From: Anaerolineales bacterium UBA2181
GTDB lineage: Bacteria; Chloroflexota; Anaerolineae; Promineifilales; UBA4811
DNA: 64,000 bases
NCBI GenBank assembly: GCA_002328075.1
Contig: DCVT01000001.1
Coordinates: 1-64,000, forward strand
Direction: 5' to 3'
Of this stretch, positions 8,431 through 16,298 are shown in pieces (the stretch's first letter is position 1; each line of letters starts with the position of its first letter). The translations under genes were made by a program, and so were the position numbers. Under the pieces are notes generated by a model, which had not been told where the DNA came from, did no database searches, and was given only the letters and a program-made list of their open reading frames with translations.

Positions 8431-9116
8431 TCGGTTGCTGACTGGTCCCGAAAGCGGACATACAGCGGTGGGGAGGCCGAACCATCCGAGTAAACTCCCC
8501 GATAGGCAGGTGGCAACAAAGCGGCGATCTGGTACATGATCTCATCCGCCATGTGTTGGCGCACCTCTCGGGTCACCCTGGTGCCGTTGGCGTGCAAGTA
8601 GAAAGGCCGGCCGACCGTGATGCGAAAAGGTGAGCGCCGCAGGCGAGCCAAATTCTGGCGATAGTTTTCGGCGCCATGATAGGCAAGCGGTAGAATCGGC
8701 GCGCCGCTCTTCAGCGCCAACAGCACGATGCCCGGGTGTGCCCGCTGCAAACTCCCGTCGCCGCTGCGCGTGCCCTCTGGAGCAATGGCCAGGATCTTGC
8801 CCTGTTCCAGCGCTTCCAGTCCCTTGCGCACGGCCTCCACATCTGCCTCTCCCCGGCGCAACGGAATACCACCCCACAGATCAAAAAGCAGCCGACCGAT
8901 CAGTTGGCCCTGGTTTTCGGATTTGACATAACCCGTTACCGGCCTAGGCAGCAATTGGGTGTACAGGATGGGCACCTCGATAAAGTTGACATGGTTGGCC
9001 GCCAGTATGAGAGGCCCCTGGGCTGGAACACGCCCCAGTTCGGCGCCGTCAATCTCACACAAGAGTTGGGTGATGCCCTTGATGGATCCGGTGAACAGCT
9101 GATATGCCAGTGTCAT
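8427..9116 (-). CDS. PlsC-family 1-acylglycerol-3-phosphate-type acyltransferase
   Basis: A 229-residue membrane-associated acyltransferase predicted to add a fatty acyl chain to lysophosphatidic acid or a related acceptor. Motif III is PEGTRSGDG and motif IV lies near PILPLAYHGAE. Motif I, usually NHxxxxD, reads NHVNFIE: His42 is kept, but the partner acid is Glu47 instead of Asp. The start is ATG 9116, sharing ATGA with the stop of the upstream lipid-kinase gene; the longer frame to 9197 lies inside that gene and is rejected. It is the middle gene of a three-gene coupled operon. Confidence 0.86.
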   Translation of the reverse strand: MTLAYQLFTGSIKGITQLLCEIDGAELGRVPAQGPLILAANHVNFIEVPILYTQLLPRPVTGYVKSENQGQLIGRLLFDLWGGIPLRRGEADVEAVRKGLEALEQGKILAIAPEGTRSGDGSLQRAHPGIVLLALKSGAPILPLAYHGAENYRQNLARLRRSPFRITVGRPFYLHANGTRVTREVRQHMADEIMYQIAALLPPAYRGVYSDGSASPPLYVRFRDQSATE

Positions 9117-10051
9117 GAGGTGTGCTCCGGGGGTGCGTAGATCATCTCGATCTGACGCGGCAGCAAATCGAGCGCCAGGCGCGTACCGTCCGTGCACAAC
9201 GTCTCGCCATCGGCGTGCGCCGGCAGCACACCCTCCACCGCCGTCACCACGACCCGATTGGTGCGGTCAGTGCTGACGGCCGGGTGCGTCGCCTGCGAAC
9301 CATTCATGAACCGCGGGATGAGCGCCAAAATCCGCATCCGGCTGACCTGTCCAGCGATACACAGGTCAAACTGACCATCGTCAATCGCGGCGTTCGGCGC
9401 CATCATGAATCCGCCCCCCATGCGCCGGCCGTTCATTACCGAGACCATCAGCGCGGGATGGATGACCGTGCGGTCACCATACTCGATGCGAACGGTCGGA
9501 GCTCGGTAATAGAGAAAGATCGTTTTCAGAGCGGCTACCAGGTAGGAGACAAAGCCATGAAGCCGGGTCATCTTTTGGGCGACGAACCCGACCACGGCAT
9601 CGAATCCGATGCCGACGCCATTGCCAAAGTAGCGCCCCTCAGGGTAGAGCCCTCCTTCCACCCGACCCACGTCGACCGGGCGTCGGTGCCCCTGGGCCAG
9701 GGCACGGCAGCCCGCTTCCAGATCGGCCGGGACCCCCATCCCAAAACCGAAATCGTTGCCACGGCCCACGGTGAGGATGCCCATCGTCACGCCGTCGATG
9801 CCGGCGGTTTTGGCCCACATCAGCCCGTTCAGGACTTCGTTGGCCGTTCCGTCGCCACCCACCGCGACCACGCAGCGAAAACCATCCTCGGCGGCCGATC
9901 GCGCCAGTTCGGCAGCGTGCCAGGGGCGCTCGGTGCAGACCAGGTCAAAATCCAGCTGGTGGCCGCGAAGCAGCTCTTCGATGGTTGCGATGGAACGCCC
10001 TCCCCGGCCGCGACCGGAGATGGGGTTTACGATGATCTTGGGTCGTTTCAT
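9113..10051 (-). CDS. Diacylglycerol-kinase-family lipid kinase
   Basis: A 312-residue soluble ATP-dependent lipid kinase of the DagK/YegS type, likely making phosphatidic acid from diacylglycerol or phosphorylating a related lipid. The nucleotide-binding GGDGTANEVLNGL is intact, with NPISGRGRG near the N-terminus (phosphate-binding) and GRGNDFGFG in the middle. The second domain carries NGRRMGGGFMMAPNA and a late DGE, which is the usual catalytic region. ATG 10051 has GAGGAGGC upstream. The following acyltransferase and phosphatase genes overlap by 4 bp each, suggesting one phospholipid-remodelling operon. The exact lipid is unknown. Confidence 0.9.
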   Translation of the reverse strand: MKRPKIIVNPISGRGRGGRSIATIEELLRGHQLDFDLVCTERPWHAAELARSAAEDGFRCVVAVGGDGTANEVLNGLMWAKTAGIDGVTMGILTVGRGNDFGFGMGVPADLEAGCRALAQGHRRPVDVGRVEGGLYPEGRYFGNGVGIGFDAVVGFVAQKMTRLHGFVSYLVAALKTIFLYYRAPTVRIEYGDRTVIHPALMVSVMNGRRMGGGFMMAPNAAIDDGQFDLCIAGQVSRMRILALIPRFMNGSQATHPAVSTDRTNRVVVTAVEGVLPAHADGETLCTDGTRLALDLLPRQIEMIYAPPEHTS

Positions 10052-10162
10052 GCCGATGTTGCCTCCTCAGGCGAATACTGCGAGCCCCGGACCGGCCCGC
10101 TTGATATGGTAACACCGTGCACAGGTCATAGTTACGACCTGAGGGCCCGGATCAGGGGGTAA

Positions 10163-13024
10163 CTACCAGCCGGTTTGGATGGTGCCGGCAACGATCTCCG
10201 ACCGGATCTCCTCCAGTTCAACCTTGAGCATGTTTGGTATCTGACTCTCAAAAGCGTGAAATGGCGCCAGGCTGACGCCGCCGTCGGCAATTGAGCCCAC
10301 ATGCACGCGACCACCGCGGAACTCACCTTGCACCAGCAGGTCGATCAGCAGGTACACGGTGGTGTCAGCCTGTTTTGTGACTGAGGTGAGCAAGATCGGC
10401 CGCGCCCGGGGAACGGTCAGCGCCTGGTCCGTATCCACCCCGATCCCCCACTTGCCCCGCTCCAGAACCGCCTGCAAACCGCCAAAACCCGTCATGCCGG
10501 CAGCACAAAAGAGAACGTCCACTCCTGCATCTAGTAGTTTGACGGCCTCAGCGTGACCCTCATCTGGTGAGTCGAAACGGCCCACGAAAACCCCCTGAAC
10601 TGAAACGTCCGAACCCCGCTGCTGATTATAGTGTTTCACGCCCGCCTGGTATGCGGCGGTAAACTGCTCGACACGATCGATTTTCATTCCGCCCAGGTAG
10701 CCAACCCGTGCATCAGCCGGGTCTTTGAGCTCAGCCCAGGCGGCCGCCAGGTAGCCAGCCTGGAATGCAGCTTGATCCACCCGATAGAGGATCGACACCA
10801 CGTTGTCCCGCGCCGGCGCCAATTCAAAGTCCACCGCCACAAATCGGGTCTCGGGATGCTGTCGGGCCACATTGGAAAGAGCGTCGATCATGGTGAAACC
10901 AGGGACAATCACCAAGTCGTACCCGGCGTCGGCAAGGCGCGCCAGGTTGGGTTCGTAATCCTCTGCCTGCTGGGTTAGGGCCAGGTAGGCGCACACCGGC
11001 AACGTCTCGGTCGCCCGCAGTATTCCATCCCACACTCGGACGTTCAGCGAGCCCTCGGTCATCCCGCCCGTGTCTGCTACCAGACCAATCCGCAGTTCGC
11101 CTGGTTGGCACGCTTCCGGCGATTCCGCCATCTCTGCTGGCAGCATCCTGTCGCCCTGCTCGTTCAGGCTGATGGGGCCCGTGACGCCCGGAAATTCGCG
11201 GACGTCGCGCACCGCCCGCATCAGCGCCTGTCGGCCGACAATCAAGTTGCCCGCCTCGTCGACCGAAGCCACCTGGCGGATGGCGCCAATCAGGATGCGC
11301 GTTGCATCATAGGCGTAACCACCATGGGGAGCTGCCGTCAGCGGTTGTTTGTACCGATCTTGGTAGCGGAGGGCGAAATCTTGGTACTCCTGGCTCTGAG
11401 CTACTTGCTCAGAAAAGACATCACTTCCACGGTCATCACGTGGCAAGACCCGGTTAAAGTGTTCCCACCCCATCTCGGTCAGCTGGGGTTGCGTGCACGA
11501 AGGGGAAATCGCCACCAGGTGACGCTCCTCGTAATACGGGCCGGCTGCCAGGCACGAAGGAGAGCAGGTGCCACCCACCACGCCGGCCAAATTGCCCTCA
11601 GCGACGATCTCTCGGGCCACTTCCAACCCGAGTTCGGAGCAAGCGCTATCACCGATCAGGGCGGCCTCCGGGCTGAACGCAAAGCCGTAGAGTGGCTCGG
11701 CCTCTTCAAGCGCCATCATAAAGGCGTCCTTTTGCGTCTGGCCTATATTGGCCTGTATTCCCGACAGCGCCCCGACAAACGCCAGACGGATCGGTTGGCC
11801 CGGCTGGACCACCAGCTCGCCCCGGGGATCGGGAACTCCCCGCGTAGGTGCAACGGCCGGCAGCGGAGTGGCGGTTGCCGGCGCTCGCGTGGCGGTTGCC
11901 GGAACTCGCGTGACCGTCTGGGTTGGTCGCGGTGTCTCGGTAGGCGGGACGCGCGTGGGCTCTGCGACCAGAGGTTCCGTGACAATCGGCGGCGGCTCCG
12001 TCGCCTGCGCCGCCTCCTCCCGGCCGGGGCGGTTAGCAAAGGTTAACACCACGGCAACCAACGAGCCCAGCACCGCCAGGCCCAGGAAGCCCAGCAAGGC
12101 TATGAGCCACACCGGCGTGCGCGGCTTGGGCCTGATGATCGGCGCCGCCTCCGTGGGAGCCATCCGCTTGACCTCCGGCACCCCCGCTAACTCGGTGGGT
12201 TGTCCCGCCAGCGCCCGATTCAGCGCATCTGCCATCGAGCCCGCGGTCTGAAAACGCTCCGCGCGATCTTTGGCCAACCCCTTGAGGATCACTCGCTCCA
12301 CCGCTTCCGATATGCCCGGTTGATAGATATGCGGTGGAGGAAGGGGATCATGCAGATGTTTCACAAAAACGGCCGGGGGAGTCTCGGCCCGAAACGGGGG
12401 CCGGCCGGTGGCCATCTCGTATAACATGATGCCCAGCGAATAGACGTCGCTGCGGCCGTCCAGATGTTCCCCTTGGATCTGCTCCGGCGACATGTAGGCG
12501 GGAGTCCCGATCGTGCTGCCCGTCCGCGTGAACTGGCTGGTCCCCTCGACCATCTTGGCGATGCCAAAGTCGGTCAACAGGCAGTTACCCGACCGGTCCA
12601 GCAGCACGTTGCTCGGTTTGACATCACGGTGGACGACCCCGAAAGAGTGGGCATAATCCAGCGCCTCGGCCACCTGGGTGACGATCTGAACCGCCTGCGG
12701 CATGGGTAGCGGATTGCCTCGCAGGATGTCATCCAGGGTGCCGCTATCGACAAAGGGCATCACGATGTAGGTGTACCCCTCGCTCTCGCCAAAGTCGTGC
12801 ACCGCCAGGATGCGGGGATGCTGCAGCTTGGCCAACATCTTGGCCTCCTGCACAAAGCGGCCGACAAACGCCGGATCGCTGGCGAAATAGCGCGGCAGCA
12901 CCTTCAGGGCCACGTAGCGGTCCACGCTGGCCTGGTAGGCCTTGTAGACGGCTGCCATTCCCCCCTCGCCCAGCGGTGAAACAATGCGATACGGACCGAA
13001 CTGCTTACCGGTAAGGTCTTCCAT
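10163..13024 (-). CDS. Receptor-like Ser/Thr kinase with two extracellular solute-binding modules
   Basis: A 953-residue single-pass kinase. The cytoplasmic N-terminus (about 11-272) is a complete Hanks-type kinase: GEGGMAAVY loop, ALKVL lysine, HRDVKPSN catalytic loop, DFG and GTPAYMSPEQ. A hydrophobic segment (about 308-335, WLIALLGFLGLAVLGSLVAV) and a Thr/Pro-rich stalk follow. Outside lie a Leu/Ile/Val-binding-protein-like module (about 405-620) and a Bmp/PnrA-type nucleoside-binding-like module (about 635-935). The first module lacks roughly 110-120 residues that would form its second lobe: the sequence jumps from RVLPRDD straight to the EYQDFALRYQDRY helix. PASTA repeats, the common sensor in such kinases, are absent. 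It probably reports a small extracellular ligand. ATG 13024 is preceded by GAGGAGC. Confidence 0.88.
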   Translation of the reverse strand: MEDLTGKQFGPYRIVSPLGEGGMAAVYKAYQASVDRYVALKVLPRYFASDPAFVGRFVQEAKMLAKLQHPRILAVHDFGESEGYTYIVMPFVDSGTLDDILRGNPLPMPQAVQIVTQVAEALDYAHSFGVVHRDVKPSNVLLDRSGNCLLTDFGIAKMVEGTSQFTRTGSTIGTPAYMSPEQIQGEHLDGRSDVYSLGIMLYEMATGRPPFRAETPPAVFVKHLHDPLPPPHIYQPGISEAVERVILKGLAKDRAERFQTAGSMADALNRALAGQPTELAGVPEVKRMAPTEAAPIIRPKPRTPVWLIALLGFLGLAVLGSLVAVVLTFANRPGREEAAQATEPPPIVTEPLVAEPTRVPPTETPRPTQTVTRVPATATRAPATATPLPAVAPTRGVPDPRGELVVQPGQPIRLAFVGALSGIQANIGQTQKDAFMMALEEAEPLYGFAFSPEAALIGDSACSELGLEVAREIVAEGNLAGVVGGTCSPSCLAAGPYYEERHLVAISPSCTQPQLTEMGWEHFNRVLPRDDRGSDVFSEQVAQSQEYQDFALRYQDRYKQPLTAAPHGGYAYDATRILIGAIRQVASVDEAGNLIVGRQALMRAVRDVREFPGVTGPISLNEQGDRMLPAEMAESPEACQPGELRIGLVADTGGMTEGSLNVRVWDGILRATETLPVCAYLALTQQAEDYEPNLARLADAGYDLVIVPGFTMIDALSNVARQHPETRFVAVDFELAPARDNVVSILYRVDQAAFQAGYLAAAWAELKDPADARVGYLGGMKIDRVEQFTAAYQAGVKHYNQQRGSDVSVQGVFVGRFDSPDEGHAEAVKLLDAGVDVLFCAAGMTGFGGLQAVLERGKWGIGVDTDQALTVPRARPILLTSVTKQADTTVYLLIDLLVQGEFRGGRVHVGSIADGGVSLAPFHAFESQIPNMLKVELEEIRSEIVAGTIQTGW

Positions 13025-13055
13025 TTTGCTGCTCCTCGCTGACGGTTCGCCCCTG

Positions 13056-13083
13056 AGTATAGCGCGTTTTCAGATCACGGCAA
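13056..13083 (-). promoter_or_regulatory. Promoter of the receptor-like kinase gene
   Basis: On the minus strand, TTGCCG (13083-13078), a 16-bp spacer and TATACT (13061-13056) precede the ATG at 13024 with a leader of about 25 nt containing GAGGAG. Confidence 0.6.
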
Positions 13084-13193
13084 CTAGCGTCTGGTTGATG
13101 TTAAGTAGGTGCGGGTGGACTGCCAGCGACACCGGTTGGCCGACTGCACCTTTTGGTGGGCAACAACGTAATGAGAACAGAAAGGAGGAATGG

Positions 13194-13421
13194 ATGCAGA
13201 ACATATCGCCAAACAGAACGCCCTGGTTCCTGTGGCCTCTCAAGGCTGTGTCGGACCTGCTGGCATGGATTCTCAGACTGACCGGCCGGCTGTTGGCAGC
13301 CGTACTGGGTCTGGTGTTGATGATTGCCGGTCTGATACTGACGGTCACGCTGGTCGCCGCACCGGTTGGCGTGCCCCTGGCCCTGATGGGCTTATTGCTG
13401 CTGCTGCGCAGCATCTTTTAG
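13194..13421 (+). CDS. Small two-helix membrane protein (75 aa)
   Basis: An unrecognised membrane protein. After a short polar N-terminus, residues about 25-50 (LAAVLGLVLMIAGLILTVTL) and 52-73 (PVGVPLALMGLLLLL) are strongly hydrophobic, predicting a hairpin of two helices. The Shine-Dalgarno AAAGGAGGAA at 13181-13190 fixes the start at ATG 13194; an out-of-frame ATG at 13190 overlaps the Shine-Dalgarno itself. It is followed by a DUF429 gene after 36 bp, so the two may be co-transcribed. Its function is unknown. Confidence 0.65.
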   Translation: MQNISPNRTPWFLWPLKAVSDLLAWILRLTGRLLAAVLGLVLMIAGLILTVTLVAAPVGVPLALMGLLLLLRSIF

Positions 13422-13457
13422 CTGGGCGCCAGCCGGGCCGACCAGACGGAGGGAGCC

Positions 13458-14297
13458 ATGAGGGTCAATGAACCCACCACACCGAACCGGGTATATGGCG
13501 TTGATTTCAGCGGCGCCAAGGACGCCGGCAGACGCATCTGGGTATCTTGCGGGGTAATGGAGGACGGCCGGCTGCGCATCGAAAGCTGCCTGCGTTGCGA
13601 CGAGATACCGGGCTCCGGGCGGGAGCGGGTGCGCTGCTTGGCAGCGTTGCTGGAGTTGATCGATCGAGAGACCGCCACGGCCGCCTTCGGGCTCGATTTC
13701 CCCTTTGGCCTGCCACGTCGTCACCTGCGGGCGGGCACCAGTTGGCAGCAGTTCGTGCGCTCGTTTCCGGACGAATACGTCGCCCCGGAGGCATTCCGCC
13801 GGGCCTGCCATGACCGTGCCGGAGGCAAGGAGTCCAAGCGGGCGACCGATGAACTGAGTCACACCCCTTTTTCGCCCTATAACCTGCGCCTTTTCCGGCA
13901 GACCTTCTATGGGATTCGCGACCTGCTCCACCCGCTGGTTTGTTACGGCCGCGCCCGGGTGCTGCCCATGCAGCCTGGCCCGCCCGGCAGACCGTGGGTG
14001 CTAGAGATCTGCCCGGCGTCCACGCTCAAGGACCTAGGATTGCCGGGGTCGGGTTACAAGCGCAGCGGACCCGCCGGCGCAGAGGTGCGGGCCGCCATCC
14101 TGCAGGGGATCGAACAGACGGGCTTGATCGAATTCGTATCGGCCGGGGTGCGGGCCCGAAGCCTGGAAGACCCCGGTGGCGATGCGCTGGACAGCGTCAT
14201 CGCAGCCATGGCCACAGTCCGTGCGTTGGCAGCGCCTACGCCCCAGCCGGCCGATCTGCGGGCGGACTATATGTTGGAAGGCTACGTGTACATCTGA
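13458..14297 (+). CDS. DUF429 family protein (predicted RNase-H-fold nuclease-like)
   Basis: A 279-residue cytoplasmic protein. The N-terminal GVDFSGAKDAG, the central FGLDFPFGLPR and the later LEICPAS and DALDSVIAA segments match the DUF429 pattern. The conserved acidic residues (Asp in GVDFSG, Asp in GLDFPFG, Glu in LEICP and Asp in GGDALD) would form a metal site if the fold is RNase-H-like, as has been proposed for the family. The ATG at 13458 follows CGGAGGGAG. No substrate is known. Neighbours (a small membrane protein and bacterioferritin on the other strand) give no clue. Confidence 0.8.
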   Translation: MRVNEPTTPNRVYGVDFSGAKDAGRRIWVSCGVMEDGRLRIESCLRCDEIPGSGRERVRCLAALLELIDRETATAAFGLDFPFGLPRRHLRAGTSWQQFVRSFPDEYVAPEAFRRACHDRAGGKESKRATDELSHTPFSPYNLRLFRQTFYGIRDLLHPLVCYGRARVLPMQPGPPGRPWVLEICPASTLKDLGLPGSGYKRSGPAGAEVRAAILQGIEQTGLIEFVSAGVRARSLEDPGGDALDSVIAAMATVRALAAPTPQPADLRADYMLEGYVYI

Positions 14298-14509
14298 CGT
14301 CGGAGGGCAACCTGCGCCAACCGGCGGCCGGGTGGTCACTACATGCCCTCTTGCCGCGCCGGAGCCACCGCCGTACGGACGAAGGATCGCCTTCGCCCGT
14401 ACTTGGTGTCAGTTCGGGCAGGGGGGCCAAACGGGCGATCATCCCGGCCGCCAGTCCCTTCTGATGTCTTTGTCCGGTCCCGCGGGCGGAACCACGAATT
14501 GCCGGCCTG

Positions 14510-14977
14510 CTAACTCAGTTGCTGAGCCAGATAGTTCTGGATGCCCACCTGATTGATCTGATCCATTTGGGATTCCAGCCAGTCAATGTGCGCTTCCTCG
14601 TCCTTGAGGATGGACTCAAACAGCTCGCGGGTCCCGTTGTCGCCCACCTCTACCGCCAATCGGATACCGGCGTTGTAGGCTTCGATGGCGCCGTGCTCAG
14701 CAGCCCAGTCGTTGCTGTGCTGCTTTTCTACCTCCGCGCCGATGTGAATTGGGTTCAGGTTGCTGACAATGGGAATGCCTTCCAGGAACAGAATCCGGCC
14801 GATCAGCGACTCGGCGTGCTTCATCTCATCGATCGCCCGCTTTTCATCCGCCTCGTGCAGCTGATCGTATCCCCAGTCCGCGCACATCTCCGAGTGGACA
14901 ATGTACTGGTTGATCGCCGTCAGTTCGTCGGCAAGCAGGTAGTTTAGTTGTTCGAGGATCTTTTCGTTCCCTTTCAT
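14510..14977 (-). CDS. bfr: Bacterioferritin, haem-binding iron storage protein
   Basis: A 155-residue subunit of a 24-mer iron-storage shell. All six di-iron ferroxidase ligands are present at canonical numbers (Glu18, Glu51, His54, Glu94, Glu127, His130), and Met52, the axial haem ligand at the subunit interface, is conserved in DEMKHAE. The length is typical, so this is an active haem-type bacterioferritin, not a ferritin-like paralogue. ATG 14977 is preceded by AAGGTGA. Iron regulation is plausible because a Fur-family gene lies elsewhere in the window, but I see no convincing Fur box here. Confidence 0.95.
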   Translation of the reverse strand: MKGNEKILEQLNYLLADELTAINQYIVHSEMCADWGYDQLHEADEKRAIDEMKHAESLIGRILFLEGIPIVSNLNPIHIGAEVEKQHSNDWAAEHGAIEAYNAGIRLAVEVGDNGTRELFESILKDEEAHIDWLESQMDQINQVGIQNYLAQQLS

Positions 14978-15050
14978 GGTTCACCTTTCCCTTACTGGAT
15001 GACTCCGTCGGCGGGCCAGCTTCCGGACGCTTTTCAGCCCTCTCGGCACT

Positions 15051-15079
15051 ATTCTATCACAAGCGGTTGGCCGAACCAA
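15051..15079 (-). promoter_or_regulatory. Promoter of bacterioferritin
   Basis: On the minus strand TTGGTT (15079-15074), 17 bp, then TAGAAT (15056-15051). The implied leader to the ATG at 14977 is about 65-70 nt. The promoter sits just beyond the end of the alcohol dehydrogenase gene, so bfr can be expressed on its own. Confidence 0.45.
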
Positions 15080-15087
15080 CGCATCCC

Positions 15088-16131
15088 TCAACCGCCCGGA
15101 TGGATCACGGTCACTCCCAAGATGCCAAAGTCGCCCATGGCCTGCAACTCGGCCGGGGCCTCTTGCAGCGTAACCGTTCGGCGAATCAGTCGTCTGGGTT
15201 GCAGCGACCCGGCCACGATCATCTCCATCATGGGCCCATAGGCATGCGCCTGCATCCCGTGGCTGCCCAGGATCTCTAGCTCGTTAGCGATCACCCGGGA
15301 CATCGGGATCGGCGCTTCCTGATAATCCGCCACCATCAGGCCCACCTGCACATGCCGACCCCGTTTCCGCAGGCAGAGGACCGAATTGCGACAGGTTTCG
15401 CCGCTGCCCAACGCATCGATGGAGAGGTGGGCTCCCCCGCCGGTCAGCTCACGGATCTGCTCCACCAGGTGCGCCTGCACCCGGGCGTTGAGAAGATGGT
15501 CCGCGCCCAGCGAACGCGCCACCGCCAGCGCATCCTCCTTGATGTCCACCGCAATGACCCGCGCTCCCAGGGCATGGGCGATTGTGACCGCCGCCAACCC
15601 CACCCCACCGCACCCGTGGACTGCCACCCATTCGCCGGGCGCCGCCCTGCCCTGTACCACCACCGCCCGGAAAGAGGTGATAAAGCGACAGCCCAGGCTG
15701 GCGGCTTCAGCATAGTCCATGGTTTCCGGCAGCCGCACCAAGTTGCCGTCGGCGTGCGGGATGGCCACGTATTCAGCGAACGAGCCCCAGGCCGTGAATC
15801 CAGGCTGATAGTAATCATCACAAATGTGCTGGTTCCCCGCCAGGCACTGGGCGCAGCGGCCGCATCCCACCGCAAACGGGACCGTCACGCGGTCGCCGGG
15901 CTGCCAGCGCCGAACGTCGCGGCCGGCAGCCTCGATCACGCCGGCCATTTCGTGCCCCGGAACATGGGGGAGCCGCACGTCCGGATCGTGTCCCATCCAC
16001 CCATGCCAGTCGCTGCGGCAGATGCCGGTGGTCTCGACGCGGATCACCACGCCGTCATCCGGCACCGCCGGTTCAGGGACGTCCTGGATCGTCAGCGGCC
16101 CGGAAAATGCTTCAAAGACAAGTGCTTTCAT
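15088..16131 (-). CDS. Zinc-dependent medium-chain alcohol dehydrogenase
   Basis: A 347-residue NAD(P)-dependent oxidoreductase. Catalytic-zinc residues are Cys in GICRSDWH, His-Glu in PGHEMAG and a Cys near LGCRF; the structural-zinc lobe is GCGRCAQCLAGNQHIC with all four cysteines. The cofactor fold shows GCGGVGLAAV, and the acid at the end of strand two (VIAVDIKED) favours NAD over NADP. It resembles threonine/sorbitol-type and Anaerolineae alcohol dehydrogenases, but the substrate is not readable. ATG 16131 has AAGGAG upstream and a good promoter of its own. Confidence 0.9.
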   Translation of the reverse strand: MKALVFEAFSGPLTIQDVPEPAVPDDGVVIRVETTGICRSDWHGWMGHDPDVRLPHVPGHEMAGVIEAAGRDVRRWQPGDRVTVPFAVGCGRCAQCLAGNQHICDDYYQPGFTAWGSFAEYVAIPHADGNLVRLPETMDYAEAASLGCRFITSFRAVVVQGRAAPGEWVAVHGCGGVGLAAVTIAHALGARVIAVDIKEDALAVARSLGADHLLNARVQAHLVEQIRELTGGGAHLSIDALGSGETCRNSVLCLRKRGRHVQVGLMVADYQEAPIPMSRVIANELEILGSHGMQAHAYGPMMEMIVAGSLQPRRLIRRTVTLQEAPAELQAMGDFGILGVTVIHPGG

Positions 16132-16154
16132 GATTTGGTCTCCTTCATCCCAGG

Positions 16155-16184
16155 ATAATAGTCGCCAGCAGCCGCTTTTGTCAA
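16155..16184 (-). promoter_or_regulatory. Promoter of the zinc alcohol dehydrogenase
   Basis: On the minus strand TTGACA (16184-16179), 18 bp, TATTAT (16160-16155), with AAGGAG and the ATG at 16131 just downstream. It lies back to back with the plus-strand promoter at 16199-16227. Confidence 0.7.
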
Positions 16185-16198
16185 GCGCTCCGCGCCGA

Positions 16199-16227
16199 TT
16201 GTCGGCCGATGGGCCGGCTGCTATAAT
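16199..16227 (+). promoter_or_regulatory. Promoter of the nucleotide-sugar dehydrogenase-like gene
   Basis: TTGTCG at 16199-16204, 17 bp, TATAAT at 16222-16227. The leader to GTG 16299 is about 65 nt and contains a small GC-rich inverted repeat (CCAGGG-type) near 16235-16255. Confidence 0.7.
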
Positions 16228-16298
16228 TCCCCGGTCAGGGTCCTCCCTGGAGCAACCCAGTCAAGGTTTAGGTGAGCAGACCACCTCAAGGAGATGCC

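Noticed and set aside
14298..14509. Small gene between DUF429 and bacterioferritin
   Set aside because: All frames are low-complexity and lack a Shine-Dalgarno.
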